Of a stretch of 64,000 nucleotides of DNA, positions 23,776 through 35,110 are shown piece after piece. The translations under genes and the position numbers were made by a program. The notes beneath the pieces are model-generated. The model had not been told where the DNA came from. It searched no databases and was given only the letters and a program-made list of their open reading frames with translations. Within the stretch, counting starts at the first letter, position 1. Every line of letters starts with the position of its first letter. The stretch spans positions 19,168,616-19,232,615 of the forward strand of contig NC_068338.1 of NCBI RefSeq assembly GCF_014633365.1. Direction: 5' to 3'. The DNA comes from Diospyros lotus (lineage: Eukaryota > Streptophyta > Magnoliopsida > Ericales > Ebenaceae).

Positions 23776-26700
23776 TTAGTTATGGGGGTCGCCCTTCTGC
23801 ATCATCACCTTAGCCGTCAGGCCGCAGGCGAGCGCCTGGTGGGGAATCCCCGCGATGTGGTGGACGCCTTCCGCGAAAACCACGCCCATTCCCAGATGCA
23901 GGTGAGGCTCTATGTGGCAATGAAACGCCCAAACCCCCGGATTATCCGCCACGAACCTCAGCGCCGTCCAGCCGTAAGGGAATATCACCGCCGTGTTCTT
24001 GAACGGTGGATTCTTCAAGTTCAAACCCTTATCATCCTCGCTGGTAAACTTCCCCTCCCCGTAGCCCAAAACCCAGAAATCGTGGCCGTGCAAATGCCAT
24101 GGATGAATCTCGCTGGTCCCCGCCGACAGTGCGTTGGCGTTCTGCAGGATCACGTCCACCGTTCTGTTCAAGCCGAAGAAGTAAACCCCGTCGCCGTAAA
24201 TGGAATTAGTGTTCTCCGCCTGCTTCATCACGTCGTAGTTGGCCGGGTAATTATCCGGCGGACTCACATGGTTGAAAGCGTTTCTTAACTTGTATTTGAT
24301 GGCGCCCAGGTACGGAGTAGCCGGGAGGCTTAGGGAGACGTTGTTGATGGACCATTTGACGTATCCGTCGATGTAGTTTTGGGTGTTGAGGAGGTTAAGC
24401 CTGCGGTGGAAGGTGGCCGGCGGCCGCGGGGAGCCGGCGATGGCCCGGACTTTGTTGGCGAAGAGCTTGCTGTGGGTGTAGTTGTTCCAGAGAGGAGCCA
24501 CCGGCGGCCGAGAGGTGGGGATGGACATGTGGGTGGATGCGTAGTGGAGAATGGTGAGGGCTGGGGCGGTCTTTGGTTCTCTGCCTCTTACGCTGAATGA
24601 AAGCCAGTAGTTGGTGGAAGGGTCCTGGTCGGCGGTGAAGAGCACCGAGTAGCTCTCGCCGGAATAAATGTCCATGTCCTCCGTGGTGAACGGCTGCACG
24701 TAGTTGCCGTCGGCCTCCACCACCGTCATCTTGTGGCCCTGCGTTTGTTCAAAATTAAATACATAAAGTAGGACCTCATTTTCTCCGTAGTAAATTGTAA
24801 TGATTATTGGAAGACAATATATGGAATTTGTTTGGCTATACATAAATTACTAACATGTAATAATGTGAATAAAATAAAGGGTTTACATAAATTTGTTTGG
24901 TGTGTGTTGGCTTGGCTTACCCCAATGGCTAAGTTGAGTGAAGCGAGAGAGGTGGAGCTGGCCAGCCTAAGCCTGTAGGTCTTGTTTGGATGGACCCGCA
25001 AAACATATGGCGCGCACTGCTCCCTTCCCGTAAATTTGCACTGACTCATCCCTGGCTTCGCCGCTAGAGAACAATTGTACTGCCCTCTCCCGTTTATCAG
25101 CAAACTCTGTCCAAACACACCCCAACATTATTATTAAACTCATGAAACAAACAACCGTATATGGAGACACAGGAAGGAATCGACATGCATGATGATTTGA
25201 TTTGAACCCACAATTTCGACTTTTAATTAGGGCGGGGGTAGGGGTTGGTTACCTACCTGGGGTTCGCCGATCCAACGATAGGGCTTGGAAGAGAGGCCGG
25301 TCTCTTGTTCATGGGCGCTTTGGTGCCACCAATCGCTGAGCAGAAGGGTGAAGTCTTCGTCATAATGGAAAGGCTCCTTCTCGCCTTCTGCCACGTCTAC
25401 GACAAGAGCCCCATACAACCCTGCTGATCTTTGCATCCCATAGTGCCCATGGTAAAAGTACGTTCCCGCCTAAACAACAACAGCAGCATCATCAATTATA
25501 ATAATACCATTCATTATATTACCAAGACTCGGTCAAAAGAGCCGTTGTAATGGGACAGTCTTGGTTGGGAATTATCACTTTATTATTATCAGTCTAATGG
25601 GAACGGGACTCACCTGCCATAAACGCCATTTAATTAATTAGGAATTTTTAAATTTGGGTGATGCCTCACTGATTTAAATAAATATTACTATAATTTGTTT
25701 GACTTTAACTAGCAAAAGAAAAAGGTCTGTGTTTCCTTCCCTTTTCATAGTCTCTCCACTCCGCTTTCTTCCTTTTTCATGGTCAGCTCTACTGCCTCTC
25801 CATCTCGTTTATTATGCGTCGATCATCGTTACATTCTCCCTTTATGTGGTAGAAGAAAATGCATCGACAATCAACACTCGAAAGATAAAACAGCGAGTCG
25901 AAAGTAATAAAAGAAAAGCGGTGACATACGATTGCTGAAAACCAGGCCTGATATGTTGGCCGCGCGCTGTAGCATAGCCACATTTGGGCAACATAAATAA
26001 TATATTTCATCCACCCACAGCACATGCACCCTACCATTCTCCCCTCTTCCCAATTTACCAATTATACCCCCAACACCCACAAGCCCCTGAACCACCCCAC
26101 CCCTTAAACCACGCACCATGTGAACTAACCCCTCCCAAATTAATATAATAATTGAATTATTATTAATAAAGTATTAAATAAATTATATAAATTTAAATTT
26201 AAATTCAACAATAATTATATAAGGAGACAATAATTTTTATTGATCAAATGATCACACAATACTCAAAATGCATTGTCAACAAATATTAATATCCATAACA
26301 ATTAAATTAGAAAATTACTAGTTTTACATCAAGCTAAAACAAATCGAACTATCACAAAAAATAATTATTTAAATTGATATTCACATCCTCATAATTATTA
26401 TTGGCAATATTCGTGAACCTATCATTTTGCGTGACATCAAAATAATACTGTGGGTGATATAGGTCATCCAATCTAAAAAGATTAGAAAAAAATAGATATT
26501 ATAGGATGTGAATGTCAATTTAAAAGGCAATGCATTTTGAGTATTGTGTGATCATTTGATCAATAAAAATTATTGTCTCCATATATAATTATTGTTCAAT
26601 TTAAATTTAAATTTATATAATTTATTTAATACTTTATTAATAATAATTCAATTATTATATTAATTTGGGAGGGGTTAGTTCACATGGTACGTGGTTTAAG

Positions 26701-28260
26701 GGGTGGGGTGGTTCAGGGGCTTGTGGGTGTTAGGGGTATAATTGGTAAATTGGGAAGAGGGGAGAATGGTAGGGTGCATGTGCTGTGGGTGGATGAAATA
26801 TATTATTTATGTTGCCCAAATGTGGCTATGCTACATCAGCGTCGGGCAACATATCAAGCCTGAACAAGACAATTCAAAAACCAGCTTCACGTACGGATAC
26901 GTGTTTTTTATATGTTACTGTGAGGAGATCTCAGCAAAAGTTGACTGCCTGCTTGCAGGTGACTTTTTATGATACTCTGCATGATTCTCTCTTTATTGAA
27001 ACTATTTATATAATATTATATATACATACATATAACAGTAACATAAAACAAAGTCACTGTGTGTGGTCATTTCATATGTTTTAAACTGTTGGAATTTTGA
27101 ATCGAAAATAAATTATAATTAAACTATTAAATACATAAACAAATGTAAAATTTAAATGTGAACAATATAACTTAAAAACACAATGAATATAAAAAATAAA
27201 ATATCACTATAATAATATTGACACAACAATAATGATATAACTATAATATTTTTAAAGTATTAATATCTATTTATAGATCTATCATTATCTATAAATGTAT
27301 AAAAAAAATAAACAAATTTATATTATAATTAGAAAATGAGTCGAAAAAAAAAAAAGATAAGTCTTCAATTGTAGATGTATTATAATTACAGTTAAAATAT
27401 TTAATATTTTAATTACAGTTAAATTTAAATTTCAAGTGGTTGTTATAACATAATACAAGGTGAGAGGGAGAAGAGAAATGAAGAAGCAAAGAAGAGTGAT
27501 TATTTTGTGGAAAAGGCATCTGTAGGGACGTATAAAGAGAGTAAGGTTATAATTTCTTTTGTTATCTGACAGAATAATCCTTATTCGGGAGACAGCGAAG
27601 AGGAAAGCAAGAAGGAAGTGCTTCACCTTGTCAACTTTAAAGCTGTACACAAAGGACTCTCCGGGCTTGATTGGACACTGTGAGATGGAAGCAGTTCCAT
27701 CAGCCCATGGCGTTCCCATCTGGAAACAAAATTAAACCCATCAAACAACACCACCAACGTTATATAATCAATCAAATAATTAAACTTCATGTATAGTGTC
27801 GACATTAAGTGAAGTAGGCTACGCATTCACTCTCTAACTCTAAAGTATATGCGGTCACTATGCTGGATCCAACAATTTCGACACTTGCTGTCGGTGACTT
27901 GAACAAGACTCTTCTATTTTGTATTGTATTGACGTTTGGAACCAACAGTAGTAAAAAATGTGGAAATCAGGGAACCTGTCGAATTCCATGCCAGTGAATA
28001 ACGACGCCTTCAGTGGGGAGCTTGTTGGTGAGTTTCACTCTGATGAGGTCGCCGGCGCGAGCTCGGATCGTCGGCCCCGGAAACTGGCCGTTGATGGCCA
28101 TGACGACTCCCTCCACGCAGTCAGGAGCCCAGTAAGTGTACTCCACATCCCACTTGAACTCTCTGGTCTCTGAAGCCAACGATGGCTGAACTTGCAGGGC
28201 CGCTAAACCCATCACAAGAAGAAGAAGAAGAAGAGGCCTTGAAGAAGAACCCATTCCCAA
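23776..28260 (-). CDS. L-ascorbate oxidase (five exons, 579 aa)
   Basis: Secreted blue multicopper oxidase (EC 1.10.3.3) that oxidises ascorbate and reduces oxygen to water in the apoplast. Exons on the minus strand: 28260-27976, 27719-27627, 25469-25257, 25106-24921 and 24738-23776. All introns are GT-AG and phase 0, giving 95+31+71+62+320 residues, the usual family length. Residues 1-29 form a leucine-rich signal peptide. Copper sites are complete: HWH 89-91, HGH 133-135, HPWHLHGH 471-478, HCHIEPH 532-538 and axial Met543, so Cys533, His471, His538 and Met543 form the type 1 site. Five N-glycosylation sequons are visible (NCS, NKT, NYT, NVS, NRT). Domain order is the expected three cupredoxin folds. 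Start chosen because it begins the signal peptide. Identification is by recognition of family motifs; related laccases lack the GTPWADGT and [16 protein letters not shown] combination. It is the only intact host gene in the window. Confidence 0.95.
25943..26862. mobile_element. Foldback element in ascorbate oxidase intron 2
   Basis: Two near-identical inverted arms (25943-26275 and 26528-26862, about 333 bp each) flank a 252-bp spacer that itself contains a smaller inverted pair (ATTCACATCCT near 26380 and AGGATGTGAAT near 26504). Arm tips read CAGGCCTGATATGTTG and, inverted, CAGGCTTGATATGTTG. No clear target duplication is seen. It fills much of the 1907-bp gap between exon 3 and the unique part of intron 2 and would fold into one long hairpin in the pre-mRNA. 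Confidence 0.88.
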
Positions 28261-28353
28261 GCTGTGAGATGGATCACCACTGGTTTGCTATAACTAGTGG
28301 TGGTGGTGGTGGGCAATCTAAGACATATGCAATAGTTTGGCCACTTCGACCAG

Positions 28354-28359
28354 TTTATA
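28354..28359 (-). promoter_or_regulatory. Putative TATA box of ascorbate oxidase
   Basis: Minus strand TCTATAAACTGG, about 95 bp upstream of the start codon. A start site 30 bp downstream would leave a 5' UTR of about 60 bases. Confidence 0.5.
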
Positions 28360-28636
28360 GACAAGGGGAATGGCAACTGGGTCCTGGTTTTTCATTTATT
28401 TATTTATTATTATTATTTTTTTTGGGGGCCGTGAATTCTGTCTGTCTCACAGAAAACCTTGTGTTCTAAGTGATTGTTTAATACAAGCTTTCTAATTGGT
28501 GTTGGAAGGCAAGAATATTTATCAGTTCAATTAAATTTAAGCTTCACTTTAGTTAAGCCACACTCCAAGTGATTAAATTGTGACAAAAAATCATTTAACT
28601 AATTATTGAGCATCATAACATAATCTTATACTAAGA

Positions 28637-29018
28637 TAGTATTTGTTAATTAAGATATAGATCAAAAAAGGTAAAATATAAAAAAAAAACATTATAACAC
28701 TTTGTTATTTTCAATATATTTTTTAAATTTATCTGATAATTTTAAAAAAATAATTCACGTGATTTTTTATTTGATATTTATTTTTAGATATGCTTATCTC
28801 TTACTCTCTCGAGATAAACACATCTAGAAGTTTATAGATAAAAAAGAATAACGCATATATCCTTTAGTGTATTCTAAAAAATTTAACAAATAGTTTGATA
28901 AAAATTTTAAAAGACTTTTCAATTTTATTTTACCTATTCTATATCTGTTTGATTCAAAAAGTATTATAATATATATTATCTTAATACAATCTTATCTTAT
29001 TCATTTGAACAAACACTA
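28637..29018. mobile_element. Probable hAT-type MITE
   Basis: Starts TAGTATTTGTT and ends AACAAACACTA, giving imperfect terminal inverted repeats with TAGTGTTTGTT. The 382-bp interior is AT-rich and non-coding. The expected 8-bp target duplication is only weakly matched, so this is tentative. Confidence 0.4.
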
Positions 29019-30324
29019 CCTAAATTGAACACAAAAAACAATCCATCTAGGGCTAAACTTGTCAAAATTCTAACTCCTTGCCAAAACAACTAGCCTTAAT
29101 TACCATGCAAATATATGTCGGACCATCCAAGAGTACATAGATCTAACTTTTTTCATTCACTAGCCTCAAGTACCATCCATGAAGCGATCCCAAAAATATG
29201 GATTAAAGTTGGTGATAGAAAGCTAGTGTCAATTGCTTTGGCTTTTGCTTTTCTTTTTCTTTTTTTTCTTTCAGGCTGTCATTTTAGCATCATGTTCTTC
29301 GTATATTTGACGCAACAAATAGAACTTTTGTGTAAAAATTAATAACTTGGATTGATAAGATTCACGTGATAGTATTAGGTGAGGATTAATGAATTTATAT
29401 TGAACGTAGTATCGTCCAACATGGGGGACCCAAAAGACGGCGCCGTCTCAATTATCACAACTACTAAAGTACAATCATGGCACAAATTTAGTGATGATAA
29501 AAGAAAAAGGGGCTTTGAAAAATACTACAACAATTATATTCTATTCTATTCTATTCTATATATGTCGTCCTCGCTAAGAGGTATTTGTTTGGGTAAAGCT
29601 TGACAGCTAATCTAAAGAATCGAATTTATAAGGCTTAATATATAAGTGGTATTTTGACTATTGAGAGATACTACTTTTAGTTTCTTAAATAAAATTTTGA
29701 CATTTCTCTCTTTTAATTAATTATTTTCGTATTTTAAGCCTTTAATGCTAGTCTATGTTAATTAAAATATAAATTACATATTAGAAGCATGTGAAGACAT
29801 AAAGAACAAATAGGTAAGCAAATTTTAGGTCATGTAGATTAACTTTTTAAAAAAAAAATTAAACTTTCAAAAATCGGGGATTCTGGCCACAATTCCTTTT
29901 TCGTGTGTCACCATCACCCGCCACGAGCCTGTCAACCATTACCATTAATTGAAGAATTTAAGATAAGGAAAATAAATTATTAAAAGAGTGAAGGTATTCA
30001 AATTCTAGTTAAGGGATTAAAAATTAAGAAGTTATTTTTTCGTGTTTTAGATTTTAGTTTTATATTTTGAGTATTTATTTTAAAATTGTTGAAAACGCAT
30101 TCTTTTTATATGTAGTATTTTTTGCATTTAAAAAATTTTAAGCATATTTCTGACAAAAATAGCAAAAATAACTTTGTGTTGTTTTGATTTTCTTTTTACA
30201 AATGTTTTCTTATTTTTGAAAATGTGTTTTTGAAATTATAAAAATAAATACGTTTTCACTGTTTTTGAAAACTAATTAATACTGAAAATGGGTTAAAAAC
30301 AACAAAGAGAATAGTAGGAGTCTG
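29019..30324. other. AT-rich intergenic spacer
   Basis: No credible ORF. Holds an (ATTCT)n microsatellite near 29537-29558 and A/T runs only. Confidence 0.6.
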
Positions 30325-30510
30325 TAGGGGTTCAGTTAGACCGAACAAACCAAATCAACCAAACTGAATCAGCTAGTTCAATTCTATTATTTTGGGCTCG
30401 GTTACCTGTTTAGTTAACCACATAGAGGTTCAGTTAACCAACAGCAGTTCGGTTATTAAAAATCAATTAGGTTGGTTGGTTAATTGGATAATCCAAATCG
30501 ACCAATGCTC

Positions 30511-30526
30511 AAAACGACGTCGTTTT
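30511..30526. other. 16-bp perfect palindrome
   Basis: AAAACGACGTCGTTTT in the subterminal region of the hAT remnant; a possible transposase or host factor site. Confidence 0.6.
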
Positions 30527-30813
30527 ATGATATAAATCGACTAAACACGTCGTGCTGTTGAGGAGAAGGCATTCAAGACTCTTCGAATTTCTAATCGACA
30601 AGATAGACAGAAACCAAAACTCTAACCCCTCTCATCAAAACCCTATTGTTGTCATCACTTTCTGATGTTTTACATTTGATATAATTTTGATGATGAAAAA
30701 CAATTGTATTTTGATAATGAAATAAAGTTATGAGATTTCAATGTTAAAGAATTTTATGATTCAAAATATTCTTTTTCATGTTATCATTTATCGTTTCAGT
30801 TTTTATAAAAAGG

Positions 30814-31172
30814 ATAGTCGACTATGTGTTTTATTCTGTTGACTATGCCTGAGAATAGTCGACTATGCTGTTAAGGATAGTCGACTATATTTAAGGATAG
30901 TCGACTATGCTGTTTTCATCTGTCGACTATTTTTCAGTCTGTCGACTATCATGTAAGGATAGTCGACTATGGCTTTTCATCTGTCGACTATTTTTGTTCT
31001 TAGAATTCAAAAATTTCTTCACATTTTTACAATAGTCGACTATGTAAAAGGATCTGTCGACTATGGGATTTTTGTGTTATAAGATAGTCGACTATGTGTT
31101 TTTGTCTGTCGACTATGTTCTGTTTTATTTGTAAAAATAGTCAACTATGCATTTTCTTCTGTCGACTATATC
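30814..31172. repeat. Array of ATAGTCGACTAT palindromes in U3
   Basis: Seven perfect copies of the 12-bp palindrome start at 30814, 30855, 30877, 30897, 30959, 31032 and 31084, plus eight half or one-mismatch sites (mostly CTGTCGACTAT). Spacing is irregular. The array is repeated in the 3' LTR from 34086, with some sites mutated there. It lies upstream of the TATA box, where retrotransposon enhancers sit. Confidence 0.9.
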
Positions 31173-31255
31173 TTTTACAGAAAGCTTCCAACGGCTAGTT
31201 TTTCAACTCCAACGGTCACAAACGGCTACATTTCTCTTCAATCTTTTGGGAAGCC

Positions 31256-31263
31256 TATAAATA
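31256..31263 (+). promoter_or_regulatory. TATA box of gag-only Copia LTR
   Basis: TATAAATA following CCAACGG/CAAACGGCT motifs; conserved at 34528-34535 and in the old LTR near 10729. Confidence 0.75.
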
Positions 31264-31482
31264 CAAGTCATGGATGATCAAGAGAAGGCTAATGGATGGA
31301 AAGGAAATTATTTGAGCTTACATCATATACACATTTGTATTTATATTGACTGTGCTTTAATTTTCTCTCTTCAAGGCTTTGATCTTCACTTGTAATTATT
31401 CATTTCAAGCCTTGTATCATTTTTGAGAGACATTGTAACTAAGAGATTCATCTCTTAGATTCTCTCCAATTGTATACTTCTT

Positions 31483-31586
31483 GTATTTCCTAGCTTGTGT
31501 AGCTAGAGGGCCTACTTGGTTTAAGTAGGAGGTTGTATTTCCTAGCTTGTGTAGCTAGAGGGCCTACTTGTGTAAGTAGGAGGTTT
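31483..31586. repeat. 52-bp tandem duplication in the LTR
   Basis: Unit begins GTATTTCCTAGCTTGTG at 31483 and 31535. Each unit contains the inverted pair CCTACTT/AAGTAGG. Present in both LTRs; the old LTR at 10451 has a diverged version. Confidence 0.85.
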
Positions 31587-31835
31587 TAGTGAATTGTTTT
31601 AAAATCCTTAGTGAGAGCTAAGGTAGTGGATTAGGCTTGGTTTAAGCCGAACCACTATAAATCCTTTGTCTCATTTATTCTTCTTGCTTTACATTTGTCA
31701 TTTTATATGTTCTATGTTTTAAATCACTAAAACCTCAATTAAGTCAAAAAGTTTTCAATTTCTATCAAGATTTTTAAAATATCCAATTCACCCCCCCTCT
31801 TGGTGTGTGCCATAACACCTACCCGTTCTAACAAT

Positions 31836-31847
31836 TGGTATCAGAGC
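31836..31847 (+). other. PBS of gag-only Copia
   Basis: TGGTATCAGAGC two bases after the 5' LTR; initiator tRNA-Met type. Confidence 0.93.
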
Positions 31848-31902
31848 CTTGTTCCCACTGTTTTTCATTGGTTTAACAACCTAGGGAAAAAGGTCTTGTC
31901 AA

Positions 31903-33459
31903 ATGGCACATATTTTCGGCTCATCAATAGTTGAGGGTCAAAGTACCTCTCGTCCACCTTTCTTTAATGGTACTAACTTTAATTTTTGGAAAACAAAAAT
32001 GCTCATCTATCTTATGCAGGATACAAGCCTTGTGCAAGTGATTAAGAAAGGGGTTACGTTGGCCAATATGGAAAATATAGAGACTTGGACAGTAAAGGAA
32101 AGAAGAGATATGGAGATAAATGCAAGAGCCATGAACACTTTGTTTTGTGCTCTCTGTGTCGAAAAGTTTAACCGAGTCTCAACATGCAAAACGGCCAAGG
32201 AGATTTGGGACAAATTAGAGGTCACTCATGAAGGCACCAATCAAGTCAAGGAATCAAAGGTAAATCTACTAATTCATGAGTATGAACTTTTTTCTATGAA
32301 ATCTTGGGAACCTATTAATGAGATGTTTACTAGGTTTAATAATATTGTCACAAATTTAGAGGCCTTAGGTAAAACATTTACAAATGGAGAAAGAGTTAGA
32401 AAAATTCTAAGAAGTTTACCTAGATCGTGGGAATCCAAAGTCACTGCCATAACAGAAGCTAAAGACTTAGATAACTTATCTTTTGATGATTTGGTTGGAT
32501 CTCTCATGACTCACGAGATCATGTTGAAGAGAGATAATGATGAGATAAATAGAGATAAGAATCTTTTGTTCAAAGTTTCACACTCATCTAGTGATGATGA
32601 TGATGATGAAGATGAAGATGATGATGATGGTGATTTGATGATAATTACTAGGAAATTCAAAAAGTTTCTTAGTAGAAAAATGTTGAAAGAATTGGAAAGA
32701 AGAAACCTAAGGAAGAAGAAAGATAAGTTTGAGGGAGAGAAATATAAAAATGCAGTTAAATGTTATGGATGTCAAAAGTATGGGCATATCATATCCGAAT
32801 GTCCATCATTTAAGAGGTATGGAAAGAAGTTCAAGAAGAAAATGTATGATTCATCCTCTAGTGACGAATCTCAAGTGGAGGAAGTGGTCAACCTATGTCT
32901 TATGACCAACATAGAAGAGAATCCTTCCCATTCTAGTGATTTAATTTTAAGTTTTACTCTTGATGAATTGCATGATGCATTCAATGATTTGATGAATGAA
33001 TTTGAAAATATCAGTATAAAAAACAATGTTTTAAAGAAGAAATTAAAATCTTTAGATAAAGAAGTGAGCTTATTGAAAGAAGAAAAAGATTCGTGGAATA
33101 ATGAGAAGAAAATGTTGAAAGCTCAAAATGATGAACTTCAAGAGAAAAATAAATGTTTAAAATTATCTCTTGAAAAAGCTGACAAAGAGAAAGAAGATTT
33201 GAAAAATGCTCTTGAGATTCAAAGAAAAGATTTTCATAAAAGAAGAAAAGGGCAAAGTGGCTTTGTGAAAAGAAAACAAAATTTTGCCTCACATTCTAAA
33301 ATCACTTGTCATTATTGTGGTCAATGTGGGCATTATGTAAACAAATGCTTTATAAGAAACCATCCTACAAGATATAAACAAATATGGGTTCCAAAAGGAA
33401 TTTTCAATGCTAACTATGTTGACCCCAAAGTGGTTTGGGCACCAAAAGCTTGTGGATGA
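31903..33459 (+). CDS. Copia GAG polyprotein, 518 aa, intact
   Basis: Structural nucleocapsid-type protein that would coat the element RNA in cytoplasmic particles. The N-terminus has the NGTNFNFWKTKM motif typical of plant Copia gag (DUF4219/UBN2 type), followed by a helical gag core to about residue 215. An acidic D/E tract follows (about 227-241). Zinc knuckle 1, CYGCQKYGHIISEC, is at 287-300; a long predicted coiled coil spans about 335-430; zinc knuckle 2, CHYCGQCGHYVNKC, is at 469-482. Both knuckles fit CX2CX4HX4C. The ORF ends in WVPKG...VVWAPKACG, where an autonomous relative would read on into protease. The start lies 55 bases after the PBS. An uninterrupted frame in a young element suggests selection for gag or very recent insertion. 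Confidence 0.93.
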   Translation: MAHIFGSSIVEGQSTSRPPFFNGTNFNFWKTKMLIYLMQDTSLVQVIKKGVTLANMENIETWTVKERRDMEINARAMNTLFCALCVEKFNRVSTCKTAKEIWDKLEVTHEGTNQVKESKVNLLIHEYELFSMKSWEPINEMFTRFNNIVTNLEALGKTFTNGERVRKILRSLPRSWESKVTAITEAKDLDNLSFDDLVGSLMTHEIMLKRDNDEINRDKNLLFKVSHSSSDDDDDEDEDDDDGDLMIITRKFKKFLSRKMLKELERRNLRKKKDKFEGEKYKNAVKCYGCQKYGHIISECPSFKRYGKKFKKKMYDSSSSDESQVEEVVNLCLMTNIEENPSHSSDLILSFTLDELHDAFNDLMNEFENISIKNNVLKKKLKSLDKEVSLLKEEKDSWNNEKKMLKAQNDELQEKNKCLKLSLEKADKEKEDLKNALEIQRKDFHKRRKGQSGFVKRKQNFASHSKITCHYCGQCGHYVNKCFIRNHPTRYKQIWVPKGIFNANYVDPKVVWAPKACG

Positions 33460-33934
33460 TTTATCTTTGCAGGTTGCTTGTCATTCAAATGAAATTCAAG
33501 GAAAAAATTTTATGAATGAATCAAGCATGAAGAAAAGAGGAAGTGAAGAAGAAGATCATTCCTCATTCTACCAACCAAGAGTAAGAGAGTTTGCTAAATT
33601 TAATCTTGGTGGTATATTTTCTATCCCTAAACTCTCTGTGTTTATAAGTTTTGATGATCTTGAGTTATAAGTGTGGCTTTATGATTTTGTTGAAAACTTA
33701 TATTGGTTTCTAAAATTAAGGGGGAGAATAAATCTTTTTGATATGTGTTATTAAGGGGGAGTTTGTAAAAATTTATCTTTTCTCATGTACTCTTACCCCA
33801 TTGATGTTTTGCCCAATCCCCTCTTAATCTTGTGTTAAAATTCTTTCAAATATATCCTTTTTGATTTATGACAAAAAGGGGGAGACTTTTGGATATTTCA
33901 TAAAATGTTTTGTCATCATCAAAAAGGAAGAGAT
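33460..33934 (+). other. 3' untranslated tail of gag-only Copia
   Basis: Contains a 3' remnant typical of SIRE elements, with AAGGGGGAG motifs (about 33718, 33754 and 33878). The last purine run, AAAAAGGAAGAGAT at about 33921-33934, abuts the 3' LTR and is the likely PPT. The pol deletion junction must lie near 33440-33500. Confidence 0.7.
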
Positions 33935-35105
33935 TGATGTTTTACATTTGATATAATTTTGATGATGAAAAACAATTGTATTTTGATGATGAAATAAAGT
34001 TATGAGATTTCAATGTTAAAGAATTTTATGATTCAAAATATTCTTTTTCATGTTATCATTTATCGTTTCAGTTTTTATAAAAAGGATAGTCGACTATGTG
34101 TTTTATTCTGTTGACTATGCCTGAGAATAGTCGACTATGCTGTTAAGGATAGTCGACTATATTTAAGGATAGTCGACAATGCTGTTTTCATCTGTCGACT
34201 ATTTTTCAGTCTGTCGACTATCATGTAAGGATAGTAGACTATGGCTTTTCATCTCTCGACTATTTTTGTTCTTAGAATTCAAAAATTTCTTCACATTTTT
34301 ACAATAGTCGACTATGTAAAAGGATCTGTCGACTATGGGATTTTTGTGTTATAAGATAGTCGACTATGCGTTTTTGTCTGTCGACTATGTTCTGTTTTAT
34401 TTGTAAAAATAGTCAACTATGCATTTTCTTCTGTCGACTATATCTTTTACAGAAAGCTTCCAACGGCTAGTTTTTCAACTCCAACAGTCACAAACGGCTA
34501 CATTTCTCTTCAATCTTTTGGGAAGCCTATAAATACAAGTCATGGATGATCAAGAGAAGGCTAATGGATGGAAAGAAAATTATTTGAGCTTACATCATAT
34601 ACACATTTGTATTTATATTGACTGTGCTTTAATTTTCTCTCTTCAAGGCTTTGATCTTCACTTGTAATTATTCATTTCAAGCCTTGTATCATTTTTGAGA
34701 GACATTGTAACTAAGAGATTCATCTCTTAGATTCTCTCCAATTGTATACTTCTTGTATTTCCTAGCTTGTGTAGCTAGAGGGCCTACTTGGTTTAAGTAG
34801 GAGGTTGTATTTCCTAACTTGTGTAGCTAGAGGGCCTACTTGTGTAAGTAGGAGGTTTTAGTGAATTGTTTTAAAATCCTTAGTGAGAGCTAAGGTAGTG
34901 GATTAGGCTTGGTTTAAGCCGAACCACTATAAATCCTTTGTCTCATTTATTCTTCTTGCTTTACATTTGTCATTTTATATGTTCTATGTTTTAAATCACT
35001 AAAACCTCAATTAAGTCAAAAAGTTTTCAATTTCTATCAAGATTTTTAAAATATCCAATTCACCCCCCCTCTTGGTGTGTGCCATAACACCTACCCGTTC
35101 TAACA
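33935..35105 (+). repeat. 3' LTR of gag-only Copia
   Basis: Differs from the 5' LTR by 8 substitutions and no indels; three of these hit TCGACTAT sites. Followed by target duplication CTTTC. Confidence 0.95.
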
Positions 35106-35110
35106 CTTTC

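Larger units (their letters stand above)
30663..31833 (+). repeat. 5' LTR of gag-only Copia
   Basis: Ends TGATGTTTTAC and GTTCTAACA. Contains the palindrome array (30814-31172), a TATAAATA box (31256-31263), a hairpin TAAGAGAT/ATCTCTTA (31440-31457), a duplicated 52-bp unit (31483-31586), and a GGCTT/AAGCC nested stem near 31616-31660. The terminal AATTCACCCCCCCTCTTG is the SIRE-type signature shared with 53740-53765. Confidence 0.95.
30663..35105 (+). mobile_element. Gag-only SIRE-like Copia element (TR-GAG type), young
   Basis: Complete element: LTRs 30663-31833 and 33935-35105 (both 1171 bp, 8 substitutions, about 99.3% identical by direct reading), a perfect target duplication CTTTC (30658-30662 and 35106-35110), PBS and PPT. 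The internal region is only 2101 bp and codes for gag alone; protease, integrase, RT and RNase H are absent. This matches the terminal-repeat retrotransposon with gag (TR-GAG) class: replication would need pol supplied by a relative. The high LTR identity means recent movement. Confidence 0.93.

Noticed and set aside
23695..24600. Plus-strand ORFs of 197 and 73 codons
   Set aside because: They are the antisense shadow of ascorbate oxidase exon 5, which shows complete family motifs on the minus strand.
25789..26972. Same peptide ([15 protein letters not shown]...) encoded on both strands
   Set aside because: It comes from the two arms of the foldback repeat; no protein function is implied.
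30814..31172. CRISPR-like array
   Set aside because: The 12-bp palindromes have irregular spacing, lie in the U3 of a eukaryotic LTR and have no associated genes.
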